A stretch of DNA of 64,000 nt from Streptomyces sp. WMMC940 (GCF_027460265.1 NZ_JAPZBC010000001.1:1426001-1490000), one strand, 5' to 3'. Counted from the first letter of the stretch, positions 45,328-54,356 are shown. Program-made: numbers and translations. The notes: a model not told the origin generated them from the sequence alone.

Positions 45328-46133
45328 GCCCCTTCCGCCGGGTCGGTGCCCGCGCCCGGGACGCCCCCGCCTCGGCGGCCCGGTTGCACGTCGGACGCGC
45401 GCGTCGATGCCGCCGGCCGTTCGGGTACCGGTTCCGGTTCCGGTACCGCGGGCGCGTCGAAGCGGTAGCCGACGCCCCAGACGGTATGGATCAGGCGCGG
45501 CCGGGCCGGATCGTCCTCGATCTTGCCGCGCAGCCGGCGCACATGCACGGTGACGGTCGACAGATCGCCGAAGTCCCAGCCCCACACCTCCTGCATCAGC
45601 CGCTCCCGCCCGATGGCCAGCCCGCGGTGGCGCATGAGGTGCAGGAGCAGATCGAACTCCCTCAGGGTCAGACCGATTTCCGCGCCGTTCTTGGTGACCC
45701 GGCGGGCGGCCGGGTCCACGGTGATCCCGGCGCAGCTGAGCACGGGCCCGCCCGGGTCCGCGTCGGCGGCCGCCCGGCCGCGCCGCAGTACGGACTCGAC
45801 CCGCAACACCAGCTCGCGCGGGCTGAACGGCTTGGTGACGTAGTCGTCCGCGCCGGTCTCGAGACCGAGGATCCGGTCGTCCTCGTCCCCGCGCGCGGTC
45901 AACATGATCACCGGAACCGGTCCCCGGCCGCGGAGCCTGCGGCAGACCTCGAGGCCGTCCATGCCGGGCAGCATCAGATCGAGGACCACCAGGTCCGGCC
46001 ACCGCTCTCCGGCGGCCTCCAGGGCTCCGGGCCCGTCCGCGGCGCGGGCCACCGTGAACCCGGCGCGTTCCAGATAGCCGGTGACCACTTCGGCGACGGT
46101 CGGATCGTCGTCGACGACCAGGATGTTCTGCAT
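45324..46133 (-). CDS. OmpR/PhoB-family response regulator
   Basis: Protein of 269 residues. The receiver domain begins MQNILVVDDDPTVAEVVTGY, with phospho-Asp in LVVLDLMLPGMDG and Lys in TKPFSPREL. The winged-helix DNA-binding domain spans about 130-225 (LTLREFDLLLHLMRHRGLAI, DLSTVTVHVRRLRGKIEDD, VWGVGYRFD). A Pro/Gly-rich tail of 45 residues follows, unusual for the family. It starts from an ATG at 46133 and precedes the kinase gene with overlap. Confidence 0.93.
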   Translation of the reverse strand: MQNILVVDDDPTVAEVVTGYLERAGFTVARAADGPGALEAAGERWPDLVVLDLMLPGMDGLEVCRRLRGRGPVPVIMLTARGDEDDRILGLETGADDYVTKPFSPRELVLRVESVLRRGRAAADADPGGPVLSCAGITVDPAARRVTKNGAEIGLTLREFDLLLHLMRHRGLAIGRERLMQEVWGWDFGDLSTVTVHVRRLRGKIEDDPARPRLIHTVWGVGYRFDAPAVPEPEPVPERPAASTRASDVQPGRRGGGVPGAGTDPAEGA

Positions 46134-46394
46134 GCCCCCAGTCTTGTCCCCCCGGACCCCGGGGCGCGCGCCCCACCCCTTACGAATCGATGACGCCGCC
46201 TCGCGCGCCGCTGCCACGTCGGACACGGCACCCCCCGGGACGGCGGTGCCCGGTGCGGTGCGATTCCGGAGGAGCGCCCGCGACGTCCGGCAGGACGATG
46301 CCGTCCTCGGCTCTCCCCGGCCCACGCGGAAGAGCCGGCGGCCGTGTCCGATTCCTTCAAGACCGCGCCGCGTCGCCACCCCTACGGTGGCCGC

Positions 46395-46805
46395 ATGACC
46401 CCACGACTCGATGCCGTCGGCCTGGTCGTCTCCGACATGGCCGCCTCGCTCGCCTTCTACCGCCGGCTCGGCCTGGACATCCCCGAGGGGGCCGAGTCCG
46501 CGCCGCACGTCGAGGCCGTGCTGCCCGGTGGGCCGCGCGTGCTGTTCGACACCGAGGACACCATCCGCTCCTTCGACCCGGACTGGACCCGGCCCGAGGG
46601 CGGGGACCGGGTGGGTCTCGCCTTCCTCTGCGAGAGTCCCGCCGAGGTGGACAAGGTGTACGAAGAGCTCGTCGGGGCGGGACACCGCGGCCACCTCGCG
46701 CCCTGGGACGCGGACTGGGGACAGCGCTACGCGGTCGTCCTCGATCCGGACGGTGCCGGGGTGTCGCTGTTCGCGGGCCAGGACCCGGCGGTCAGCTCCG
46801 CGTAG
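46395..46805 (+). CDS. Single-domain VOC/glyoxalase-like protein
   Basis: Protein of 136 residues, one VOC repeat pair. It opens RLDAVGLVVSDMAASLAFYR and ends YAVVLDPDGAGVSLFAGQ; the DPDG turn is typical. The usual metal-binding His at the first strand is replaced (AVGLVV), so it may be a binding protein rather than an enzyme; some such proteins bind antibiotics. Its last 79 bp overlap the 3' end of the convergent AraC-type regulator. Confidence 0.85.
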   Translation: MTPRLDAVGLVVSDMAASLAFYRRLGLDIPEGAESAPHVEAVLPGGPRVLFDTEDTIRSFDPDWTRPEGGDRVGLAFLCESPAEVDKVYEELVGAGHRGHLAPWDADWGQRYAVVLDPDGAGVSLFAGQDPAVSSA

Positions 46806-47473
46806 CGCCCGAGGGTGAGCCCGGCCAAGGCCCGCATCTCGCGTGCCAGGTGCGCCTGGTCGGAGCAGCCCGCGGCCAGGGCGGCCTCCGCGTACGGCAC
46901 GCCGTCCCGTACGAGGGCCAGCGCACGCTGCAGCCGCAGTACGCGGGCGAGGGTCTTCGGCCCGTAGCCGAAGGCGTCCAGGGAGCGGCGGTGCAGCAGG
47001 CGGGCGCCCAGCCCGACGGCCGCGGCGGTCGCGGCCACGGTCGCGCCCGCGTCCAGCTCCTCCGCGACGGCCCGCAGCACCGGGTCGGGCGGGGGCGAGT
47101 GCGCCGCGTGCCGCAGGGCCACGGCCTCCAGCGCGGCGGTCCGGTCCGGCGCGTCGGTGACCCGGTCCGCCAGGGGGCGCACCTGGCGCGCGGGCCAGAC
47201 GTCGGTGAGGTCCACGCGCAGGTCACGCAGTTCGTGGGCCGGGACGCCGAAGAAGGCGGGCGCGGCGCCGGGCGGGAAGCGTACGCCTGCATAGGCGGCT
47301 CGCACGCCGTCGGGAGCCTGTGCATGGGTGTCGGGTCCGGCGACCAGCAGCCGGCCCTCGGTCCAGAGCAGGTCCATACAGCCGTCGGGCAGGACGGGCA
47401 CCACCGGGCCGGGCCCGGGCTCGTTGTGCCAGAGGACGGCACCGGGCAGCAGGGAGGCCCGTTCCGCGTACAT
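46727..47473 (-). CDS. AraC-family transcriptional regulator
   Basis: Protein of 248 residues. An N-terminal cupin-like domain (DUF6597 type; VPVLPDGCMDLLWTEGRLLV, then GPDTHAQAPDG) is followed by a C-terminal AraC double HTH (VAATAAAVGLGARLLHRRSL, GYGPKTLARVLRLQRAL, AALAAGCSDQAHLAREMRAL). The ATG at 47473 is used. It overlaps the VOC gene tail-to-tail by 79 bp, so each transcript is antisense to the other over that stretch. It probably regulates that VOC gene or its own, by position. Confidence 0.88.
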   Translation of the reverse strand: MYAERASLLPGAVLWHNEPGPGPVVPVLPDGCMDLLWTEGRLLVAGPDTHAQAPDGVRAAYAGVRFPPGAAPAFFGVPAHELRDLRVDLTDVWPARQVRPLADRVTDAPDRTAALEAVALRHAAHSPPPDPVLRAVAEELDAGATVAATAAAVGLGARLLHRRSLDAFGYGPKTLARVLRLQRALALVRDGVPYAEAALAAGCSDQAHLAREMRALAGLTLGRYAELTAGSWPANSDTPAPSGSRTTA

Positions 47474-47617
47474 GCTGTCGAGGCTAGGACATGCGCCGGA
47501 CGTTCCGCCCCTCCTCGGTCCTGCGTCCCCCGTCCTCCGGGCTCCTCCCCTGCGTGCGACCGGCTTCTCCCACACCCTCCGGGCTCCCCGCGCTCCGTCC
47601 CCGAGGCCTCCCCCTCG

Positions 47618-48922
47618 TCAGAGCTTCTGCTCCCCCTTGTCCTTGTCACGAGCGTCCTTGTCTCGACCGTCCTGGTCACGACCGTCCTGGTCACGACCGT
47701 CCTGGTCACGAGAAGCCCGGTCACGAGAAGTCCCGTTGTCCCGGTCGCCCCGGTTGCCCTTGTCGCGGGCGTCCTTGTCACGCGCGGCCCGGATGTCCCG
47801 GTCGCGGTGCTCCCGGCTCCCGTGCAGCCGGGAGCGCACATCGTCCGGCGGCAGGAACTTCGACCAGCGCTCGGGGAACTCCGAGGGCATGTCCCCGCCG
47901 CCCTCCTCCCAGTCCTCGCTCTCCCCCTCCGCCGCCCGGGCACGGGCGACCAGCTCGGCGACGTGGGCGGCCCGGACGCGCTGGTTGGCGGCCCGGGCGG
48001 CGGCCGTGGCGACCGACGGCCACACACGGTCGATCGCGGCGTTGACGGCGGCGCCGACGAGGACCGCGAACGCCGAGATGCCGATCCACAGCAGCACCGC
48101 GATGGGCGCGGCGAGGGAGCCGTAGATGGTGGGGCCTTCGACGGTGCTGGTCAGATAGATGCGGAGCAGGAAGCTCCCGAGCACCCACATGCCGAGGGCC
48201 ACCAGTGCGCCCGGGACGTCCTCCACCCAGGGCGAACGGACCGGCACGGACACGTGGTACAGCGTGGTGAGGAAGGCGACCGACAGCAGGATCACCACCG
48301 GCCAGTACAGGACGCTGACGAGGTCCGCGCCGAACGGCACGAACTCGACGACCCGGTCCGGGCCGACCACGGCGAGCGGCAGTACCACGGCGCCGATCAG
48401 CAGGGCGATCAGATAGAGCAGGAACGCCAGCAGCCGGGTGGCGACGATGCCGCGCTGGCCGTCGAGTCCGTACATCACGGTGATGGTGTCGATGAAGACG
48501 TTCACCGCGCGGGAGCCCGACCACAGGGCGATCGCGAAACCGAGGGAGATGACGTCGGGGCGGCCGCCGCGGGTGACGTCCTCCAGTAGGGGTTTGGCGA
48601 TGTCGTTGACGCCGCGGTCGGACAGGACGGTACCGGCGGCGCGGAGGATGTTCTCCTGGATGGAGGCGACGGTGGTGGTGCTGGTCCAGTCGTCGACGTA
48701 GCCGAGGAGGCCGAGCAGGCCCAGCATCAGCGGCGGCAGGGACAGCAGGGTGAAGAACGCGGCCTCGGCCGCGAGCCCCAGGATGCGGTACTCGATGCAC
48801 GAATTGACCGTGTCCTTCAGCAGCAGCCAGGCGAGCTTCCGCTTGGAGACGTTGCGGTAGAGGACTCGGACCCGGTGGAGCCGGCCGGCGGGCCGGTCAG
48901 GTGTTTCGTTTGCTGCCTGCAC
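47618..48922 (-). CDS. YihY/BrkB-family inner membrane protein
   Basis: Protein of 434 residues. The family core with six membrane helices runs from about 45 to 310 (YRILGLAAEAAFFTLLSLPP, LGFAIALWSGSRAVNVFIDT, YGSLAAPIAVLLWIGISAFA). The C-terminal 90 residues are highly charged and end in RDQDG pentapeptide repeats encoded by 15 bp tandem units. The family is widespread; no substrate is established. The GTG at 48922 fits the conserved start, but an AAGGAGGT sequence directly overlaps it, so start choice is not secure. It begins 17 bp from the divergent AidB start. Confidence 0.88.
   Translation of the reverse strand: MQAANETPDRPAGRLHRVRVLYRNVSKRKLAWLLLKDTVNSCIEYRILGLAAEAAFFTLLSLPPLMLGLLGLLGYVDDWTSTTTVASIQENILRAAGTVLSDRGVNDIAKPLLEDVTRGGRPDVISLGFAIALWSGSRAVNVFIDTITVMYGLDGQRGIVATRLLAFLLYLIALLIGAVVLPLAVVGPDRVVEFVPFGADLVSVLYWPVVILLSVAFLTTLYHVSVPVRSPWVEDVPGALVALGMWVLGSFLLRIYLTSTVEGPTIYGSLAAPIAVLLWIGISAFAVLVGAAVNAAIDRVWPSVATAAARAANQRVRAAHVAELVARARAAEGESEDWEEGGGDMPSEFPERWSKFLPPDDVRSRLHGSREHRDRDIRAARDKDARDKGNRGDRDNGTSRDRASRDQDGRDQDGRDQDGRDKDARDKDKGEQKL
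47666..47710. repeat. 15 bp tandem repeat, three perfect copies
   Basis: ACCGTCCTGGTCACG occurs three times without mismatch within the brkB-like gene, flanked by degenerate units. On the coding strand each gives RDQDG. The unit keeps the frame. Confidence 0.95.
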
Positions 48923-48939
48923 CTCCTTACCGTATCGGC
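48923..48939. promoter_or_regulatory. 17 bp divergent gap between BrkB-like and AidB-like genes
   Basis: The two start codons face away from each other with only 17 bp between. There is no room for two promoters and ribosome binding sites, so each promoter must lie inside the other gene or the mRNAs are leaderless. AAGGAGGT (minus strand) sits at 48921-48928. Confidence 0.6.
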
Positions 48940-50613
48940 ATGGCGACCAGCACCCACACCGTGACCAACCAGCCTCCGCCCCTGGTGGCGTACGACGTGT
49001 TCGCCGCGGACCGGGCGCTCGCCGAGGCCGTCGAGCGGCACCTGGACCCGTCGGTCCTCGGCGCGGCGCGGCGGGAGCTGTCGGAGCTCGGCCGGGCCGC
49101 CGGCTCGGCCCAGGCACAGCGCTGGGCGGTCGAGGCCGACACGAACCCGCCGGTGCTGCGCACGCACGACCGGTACGGCAACCGGATCGACGAGGTCGAC
49201 TTCCATCCGGCGTGGCACCGGCTGCTGGGCAAGGCGGTCGCCTCGGGGCTGACGAACGCCTGGGGACGGCCCGGCGGGCACGTCCGGCGTGCGGCCGGGT
49301 TCCTGGTGTGGTCGCAGGCGGAGGCCGGGCACGGCTGTCCGGTGTCGATGACGCACGCCGCGGTGCCCGCGCTGCGCACCGACCCCGAGCTCGCGGCGGA
49401 GTGGGAGCCGCGGCTGACGTCCGGGGTCTACGCGCAGGGGCTGCGGCCGGCCGCGCGGAAGCCGGGCGTGCTGTTCGGGATGGGCATGACGGAGAAGCAG
49501 GGCGGCAGTGACGTACGCGCGATCACGACCCGGGCCGTGCCGCTGGCCCCGGCCGGGGAGTACGAACTGACCGGGCACAAGTGGTTCTGCTCGGCGCCGA
49601 TGAGCGACGGGTTCCTGGTGCTGGCCCAGGCCCCCGGGGGACTGGCGTGCTTCCTGGTGCCCCGGGTGCTGGACGACGGGACGCGGAACGTGTTCGCGAT
49701 CCAGCGGCTGAAGGACAAGCTGGGCAACCGGTCGAACGCGTCGGCCGAGGTGGAGTTCGCCGGCACGTGGGCGCGCCGGGTCGGCGAGGAGGGGCGCGGG
49801 GTGCGCGCCATCATCGGGATGGTGGCGGCCACCAGGCTCGACTGCGTGCTCGGCTCGGCGGCCCTGATGCGGCAGGCGGTGGCGCAGGCCGTCCACCACG
49901 CCGAGTACCGGAGCGCGTTCGGGGGCCCGCTCGTCGACAAGCCGCTGATGCGCAACGTTCTGGCCGATCTGGCGTTGGAGTCGGAGGCGGCGACGGTGCT
50001 CGCGATGCGGCTGGCCGCGGCCTACGACGCCGTGGGCGAGGGCTCGGAGTCGGAGCGGGCGCTGCTGCGGATCGCGGTACCGGCGGCCAAGTACTGGGTC
50101 ACCAAGCGGTGCACGCCGGTGGTGGCGGAGGCACTGGAGTGCCTGGGCGGGAACGGCTACGTGGAGGAGTCGGGGATGCCGCGGCTGCTGCGGGAGTCCC
50201 CGCTGAACTCCGTGTGGGAGGGATCGGGCAACGTCCAGGCGCTGGACGTGCTGCGGGCGCTGCGGGGGGCGCCCCGGGCCGCGGGGCGGAGCGGGCGGGA
50301 GGTGCTTCCCGTGGACGCCTTCCTCCGGGAGGTGGGCCTGGCCCGGGGCGCCGACCACCGGCTGGACGGTGCGATCAAGGCGCTGCTGACGGAGCTGGCG
50401 GACCTGGAGTCCGCGGAGGTGCGGGCTCGGCGGCTGGCGGAGCGGATGGCGCTGGTGCTCCAGGGGTCGCTGCTGGTGCGCTGGGCGCCGCCGGAGGTCG
50501 CGGACGCGTTCTGCGCCTCGCGGCTGGGCGGTGACTGGGGGTCGGCGTTCGGCACACTGCCGTACGGGCTGAACCAGGCGGCAGTGGTGGAACGGGCGCG
50601 CGTGGAGGTGTGA
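48940..50613 (+). CDS. aidB: AidB-type acyl-CoA dehydrogenase family protein
   Basis: Protein of 557 residues, longer than ordinary acyl-CoA dehydrogenases (about 390) and equal to AidB. FAD and fold motifs are GMGMTEKQGGSDVRAITT and YELTGHKWFCSAPMSDGFLV, with the C-terminal helical core LGGNGYVEESGMPRLLRESP then LNSVWEGSGNVQALD. E. coli AidB binds DNA and lessens alkylation damage; its catalytic role is unclear. The ATG at 48940 has no ribosome binding site, so the mRNA may be leaderless. A hairpin terminator follows at 50691-50720. Confidence 0.9.
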   Translation: MATSTHTVTNQPPPLVAYDVFAADRALAEAVERHLDPSVLGAARRELSELGRAAGSAQAQRWAVEADTNPPVLRTHDRYGNRIDEVDFHPAWHRLLGKAVASGLTNAWGRPGGHVRRAAGFLVWSQAEAGHGCPVSMTHAAVPALRTDPELAAEWEPRLTSGVYAQGLRPAARKPGVLFGMGMTEKQGGSDVRAITTRAVPLAPAGEYELTGHKWFCSAPMSDGFLVLAQAPGGLACFLVPRVLDDGTRNVFAIQRLKDKLGNRSNASAEVEFAGTWARRVGEEGRGVRAIIGMVAATRLDCVLGSAALMRQAVAQAVHHAEYRSAFGGPLVDKPLMRNVLADLALESEAATVLAMRLAAAYDAVGEGSESERALLRIAVPAAKYWVTKRCTPVVAEALECLGGNGYVEESGMPRLLRESPLNSVWEGSGNVQALDVLRALRGAPRAAGRSGREVLPVDAFLREVGLARGADHRLDGAIKALLTELADLESAEVRARRLAERMALVLQGSLLVRWAPPEVADAFCASRLGGDWGSAFGTLPYGLNQAAVVERARVEV

Positions 50614-50690
50614 GCGGCGGCATCGCGCGCCGGTGGCCGCACCAGTGCGCCTTTGGCAGGTGAGTCGGAGCTGACCTGCGCAATAGCGGG

Positions 50691-50720
50691 GGGTGGTGCT
50701 GCGCCGACACGGCACCACCC
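50691..50720 (+). terminator. Hairpin terminator after aidB
   Basis: GGGTGGTGC at 50691-50699 and GCACCACCC at 50712-50720 form a perfect 9 bp stem around 12 bases, 78 bp past the aidB stop codon. Confidence 0.65.
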
Positions 50721-50820
50721 TCCGCTCATGTCACCTTCACCCACCTGTCGTTCGTTGGCCAGAGTTGCAGACCGTTGCAGAAGTTGTCCGAACTCCGCTT
50801 CCGGGTACGGGCACGGGCGG

Positions 50821-50876
50821 CACGATGGATCCGGACGGTCCGCGGCGGCACGATGGATCCGGACGGTCCGCGGCGG
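50821..50876. repeat. 28 bp perfect tandem duplication
   Basis: The unit starting CACGATGGATCCGGACGGTC occurs at 50821-50848 and 50849-50876 without mismatch. Each contains GGATCC and CGGACGGTCCG symmetry. It lies about 160 bp before the GAF regulator start. Confidence 0.9.
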
Positions 50877-51034
50877 CACGCGCGCCGAGCCGAACCGAAC
50901 CGATACGGCACGACCGGCCCGCAGCATCGCGAGGGCCGGCCGGCCCGGCGTCTGGAACAAGCCCGGCTTCTTCGGCCACCACGCGCACGACCGACCTGCA
51001 CCGAACGGCGCCGACGACGACGGGGGGACTTCCG

Positions 51035-52366
51035 ATGAGGAACACGGCTCTGGACATCTCACGGCTGAGCGCCGCCGACGCCGCGCACGCGGCCCACGTG
51101 CTGCACGAGGTGCACGCGGCGACGCTGGCCGGGCGCCGCCCGCCGGTCCCGCCCCGAGCGGTCATCGACGCGTCCTGGCAGCGGATGCTGCGGCTGGGGC
51201 TGGACCCCGACCGCTCCACGAGCAGCGTGCTGCTGCAGCGGGACGAGCTGGAGCACCGGCGGCGGTCCAGCGTGCTCGGCGAGGTGATGCACACGCTGAG
51301 CGGCGGGCTCACCGCGATCGCCGACGCCTCCCTGCAGATCATGGTGGTGACGGACTGTCAGGGCCGGGTGCTGTGGCGGGAGGGGAACGCGGGTGTGCTC
51401 CGGCAGGCCGGCACCATCTGTCTGGAGGAGGGCGCTGCCTGGAGCGAGGACAGCACCGGCACCAACGCCATCGGCACCGCGCTCGCGGCCCGGCGGCCGG
51501 TCCAGGTGCACTCGGCGGAGCACTTCGTCCACACGCTGCACAACTGGACCTGCGCGGCCGCGCCGGTGCAGGACCCTCGCGACGGCCGGCTGCTCGGCAT
51601 CGTCGACGTCAGCGGGCCGGCGTCCAGCTTCCATCCGGCGACCCTCGCGCTCGTCAGGTCGGTGGCGCAGCTCGCCGAGGCGGAGCTGCGGGAGCGCCAT
51701 CTGCGGCAGATCGAACGGCTCCGCTCCGTCGCGGCGCCGATCCTGTGCCGGGTCGGCGGCCGGGCACTCGCCGTGGACGTGCACGGCTGGACGGCGGCCG
51801 TGACCGGAATGGCGCCGGTGGACCGGCTGCCGCTGCCCAAGTCGTTCCACGCGGGCCGGGTGTGGCTGCCGTCGCTGGGCGTGTGCACCGTCGAACCGCT
51901 GCCCGGGGGCTGGCTGGTGCGCCCCGACGAGCCGCGGCCGGCGGAGTCCGCGGGACGGGTCGTCCTGGACCTGAGCCGGGCCCGCCGCTGGTCGGTCGCG
52001 GTCCACGGCCCCGCCGGCGGCTGGACGCAGGAACTCAGCCCCCGCCACGCCGAGCTGCTGTACGTGCTGGCGGTGCATCCGCAGGGGCGCACGGCCGCGG
52101 AGCTCGCGGGCGATGTGTTCGGCGACCCGACGCGCACGGTCACGGTGCGCGCTGAAATGTCACGTGTGAGGCGCTACCTGTCGGGTGTGCTGGCACACCG
52201 CCCGTACCGCTTCAGCGAGGAGGTCGACGTGGAGGTCGTGCTTCCCCCGCACCTCGCGGACCTGCTGCCGCACTCCTCGGCCCCGGCCGTGGCGGAGGCG
52301 CGGACCGGGGCCGAGGAGGAGACGCGGACCGGGACGGAAGCCAGGGAACGGACCGGGCCCGGCTGA
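51035..52366 (+). CDS. GAF-domain transcriptional regulator with C-terminal winged helix
   Basis: Protein of 443 residues. A GAF domain fills about 75-215 (LQIMVVTDCQGRVLWREGNA, WSEDSTGTNAIGTALAARRP, HNWTCAAAPVQDPRDGRLLG), the pattern seen in AcoR-type activators. There is no AAA+ ATPase domain, so it is not a sigma-54 activator. The C-terminus at about 330-400 (LSPRHAELLYVLAVHPQGRT, TVTVRAEMSRVRRYLSG) is a winged-helix-like domain. The ATG at 51035 has GGGGGGAC upstream. The stop lies in the first copy of a 33 bp tandem array. Confidence 0.85.
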   Translation: MRNTALDISRLSAADAAHAAHVLHEVHAATLAGRRPPVPPRAVIDASWQRMLRLGLDPDRSTSSVLLQRDELEHRRRSSVLGEVMHTLSGGLTAIADASLQIMVVTDCQGRVLWREGNAGVLRQAGTICLEEGAAWSEDSTGTNAIGTALAARRPVQVHSAEHFVHTLHNWTCAAAPVQDPRDGRLLGIVDVSGPASSFHPATLALVRSVAQLAEAELRERHLRQIERLRSVAAPILCRVGGRALAVDVHGWTAAVTGMAPVDRLPLPKSFHAGRVWLPSLGVCTVEPLPGGWLVRPDEPRPAESAGRVVLDLSRARRWSVAVHGPAGGWTQELSPRHAELLYVLAVHPQGRTAAELAGDVFGDPTRTVTVRAEMSRVRRYLSGVLAHRPYRFSEEVDVEVVLPPHLADLLPHSSAPAVAEARTGAEEETRTGTEARERTGPG

Positions 52367-52475
52367 CGCGTTGCGGAGGCACGGACCGGGCCCGGCTGAC
52401 GCGTTGCGGAGGCACGGACCGGGCCCGGCTGACGCGTTGCGGAGGCACGGACCGGGCCCGGCTGACGCGTTGCGG
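52348..52475. repeat. 33 bp tandem repeat, nearly four copies
   Basis: The unit ACGGACCGGGCCCGGCTGAC plus GCGTTGCGGAGGC is perfect at 52348-52380, 52381-52413 and 52414-52446, with a partial fourth to about 52475. The first copy encodes the last residues and stop (TGA) of the GAF regulator. Each unit repeats that in-frame stop, so expansion would not lengthen the protein. CCGGGCCCGG inside each unit is self-complementary. Confidence 0.95.
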
Positions 52476-52655
52476 GCGCTCGGGCCCGATGCCAGGCTGA
52501 AAGTTGTCGGCCCTGAGGCGCCGTGGCGGACGCCGACGGGCTCTGCCGACGCCCCCGCCCGACGGCGCGGGGTGCGCCCACCTGATCCACAGTGCGACCG
52601 GTGGGGCCGGAGGGCAGGGGGCCGGGGCCGGGCGCGCGCTCCTCGAGGAGTTCAC

Positions 52656-54041
52656 ATGGACGGCGCCGCTCTCGATGCGCTGCGTGAGGCCCTGCGCGGG
52701 CCGGTGGTGGGTCCGCAGGACCCCGAGTACGACGGGACCCGGGCGATCTACAACGCGATGATCGACCGGCGTCCGGCCGCGTTCGCGCGGTGCGTGGATG
52801 CCGCGGACGTGATGCGTACCGTCACCTTCGCCCGCCAGCGGGACCTGGAGCTCGCCGTACGCGGCGGCGGCCACAGCGGCCCCGGGCTCTGCCTGGTCGA
52901 CGGCGCCCTCACCCTCGATCTGTCCCTGATGCGCTGGGTGCGCGTGGATCCCGTGACCCGCACCGCGCGGGTCGGGGGCGGCTCCGTGCTCGGCGATCTG
53001 GACCACGCCGGTCACGGTTTCGGGCTGGCGACCCCCGCGGGCATCATGTCGACGACGGGCGTCGGCGGCCTGACCCTCGGCGGCGGCCACGGCTATCTGA
53101 CCCGCCGGTTCGGCCTGACGGCCGACAACCTGATCGGCGCGGACGTCGTGCTCGCGGACGGCACCTTCGTCACCGTCTCCGAGGACGAGCGGCCCGACCT
53201 TCTCTGGGCCCTGCGCGGCGGAGGCGGCAACTTCGGCGTCGTCACCTCCTTCACGTACCGGCTGCACCCCGTGGACACGGTGGGGGTCGCCATCACCGTG
53301 TGGCCGGTGGAGAGCACCCGCGAGGTACTGGACTGGTACCGCACGTTCCTGCCGGGAGCCCCTCGCGACGTCTACGGCTTCTTCGCCTTGCTGTCCGTGC
53401 CGCCGGGCCCGCCGTTCCCCGAGGAGATCCACGGACGGAAGGTGTGCGGTGTGGTGTGGTGCGGGACCGGGTCCCCGGAGCGGCCGGGTCCCGACGAGCT
53501 CTCCTCCGCCGTGAGCGAGCCGGCGCCGCCGCTGTTCCACTTCGCGGCGACGATGCCCTATCCCGCGCTGCAGGCCATGTTCGACGGGCTGATCCCGACG
53601 GGACTGCAGTGGTACTGGCGGGGCGACTTCTTCGACCGGATCACGGACGGCGCGATCGACGTGCACCTGAAGTACGGGGAGAACCTGCCGACGCCGCTGT
53701 CGACGATGCACCTGTACCCCGTCGACGGGGCCGCCCACGACGTGGCGCCCGGCGACACCGCGTGGGCCTACCGTGACGCGGTCTGGTCGGGGGTCATCGC
53801 CGGCATCGACCCGGACCCGGCGAACGCCGCGCTCATCAGGCAGTGGGCGGTCGACTACTGGAACGCCCTCCACCCGTTCTCGATGGGCGGCGCCTACGTG
53901 AACTTCATGGGCGCCGACGAGGGCCAGGACCGGGTCCGGGCCACGTACCGGGACCACCACGACCGGCTCCGGGAGATCAAGCGCCGCTACGACCCGGAGA
54001 ACTTCCTCCACGCCAACCAGAACATCCCGCCCGCCGCCTGA
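52656..54041 (+). CDS. FAD-linked oxidase of the BBE (berberine bridge) family
   Basis: Protein of 461 residues. The FAD domain carries RGGGHSGPGLCLVDG, whose His is the expected 8-alpha covalent FAD link, and GVGGLTLGGGHGYLTRRFGL, where the Cys used by bicovalent members is absent. The C-terminal BBE segment reads YRDHHDRLREIKRRYDPENF. These enzymes oxidise alcohols, sugars or phenols using O2. There is no signal peptide, so this one appears cytosolic. The ATG at 52656 follows GAGGAG. The substrate is unknown. Confidence 0.9.
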   Translation: MDGAALDALREALRGPVVGPQDPEYDGTRAIYNAMIDRRPAAFARCVDAADVMRTVTFARQRDLELAVRGGGHSGPGLCLVDGALTLDLSLMRWVRVDPVTRTARVGGGSVLGDLDHAGHGFGLATPAGIMSTTGVGGLTLGGGHGYLTRRFGLTADNLIGADVVLADGTFVTVSEDERPDLLWALRGGGGNFGVVTSFTYRLHPVDTVGVAITVWPVESTREVLDWYRTFLPGAPRDVYGFFALLSVPPGPPFPEEIHGRKVCGVVWCGTGSPERPGPDELSSAVSEPAPPLFHFAATMPYPALQAMFDGLIPTGLQWYWRGDFFDRITDGAIDVHLKYGENLPTPLSTMHLYPVDGAAHDVAPGDTAWAYRDAVWSGVIAGIDPDPANAALIRQWAVDYWNALHPFSMGGAYVNFMGADEGQDRVRATYRDHHDRLREIKRRYDPENFLHANQNIPPAA

Positions 54042-54356
54042 CCGCCCGAGTCCCGGGGTGCCGGCCCCGGGCAACGGCGCGCCGGACCCCCGGACCCGCC
54101 CCGGCCGGTCCCGCGTCCACCCATGCCGTGGCGCACCTCCCGGTACCGGGCCGACCGCCGACCGGCATGTGGACAGGCAGCCGCCATATGGACCGGCGGC
54201 AACCCGGTACCGCGGCCGTGCGCCGGATGCCGGGTGCGGATGCCGGGTGCCGGGTGGGCCGCCCGGCACCGCACCGCGTGCGGCGTCCAGCCCGTCGGGC
54301 CGCACGGACGGGGTCCGCTTTGTCCCGGGCGGGGCGCCCGTGGTTCCCTGACGGTC
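54042..54356. other. Intergenic region, no feature identified
   Basis: 315 bp, very GC-rich, with a minor GCCGGGTGC-type repeat around 54221-54262. It must hold the promoter of the acetyltransferase gene, but none stands out. Confidence 0.4.

Larger units (their letters stand above)
50614..51034. promoter_or_regulatory. Intergenic region with terminator and 28 bp repeats
   Basis: 421 bp before the GAF regulator. It holds the aidB terminator, an AT-richer stretch around 50750-50800 that may be the promoter, and the duplicated 28 bp unit. No gene is supported. Confidence 0.5.
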
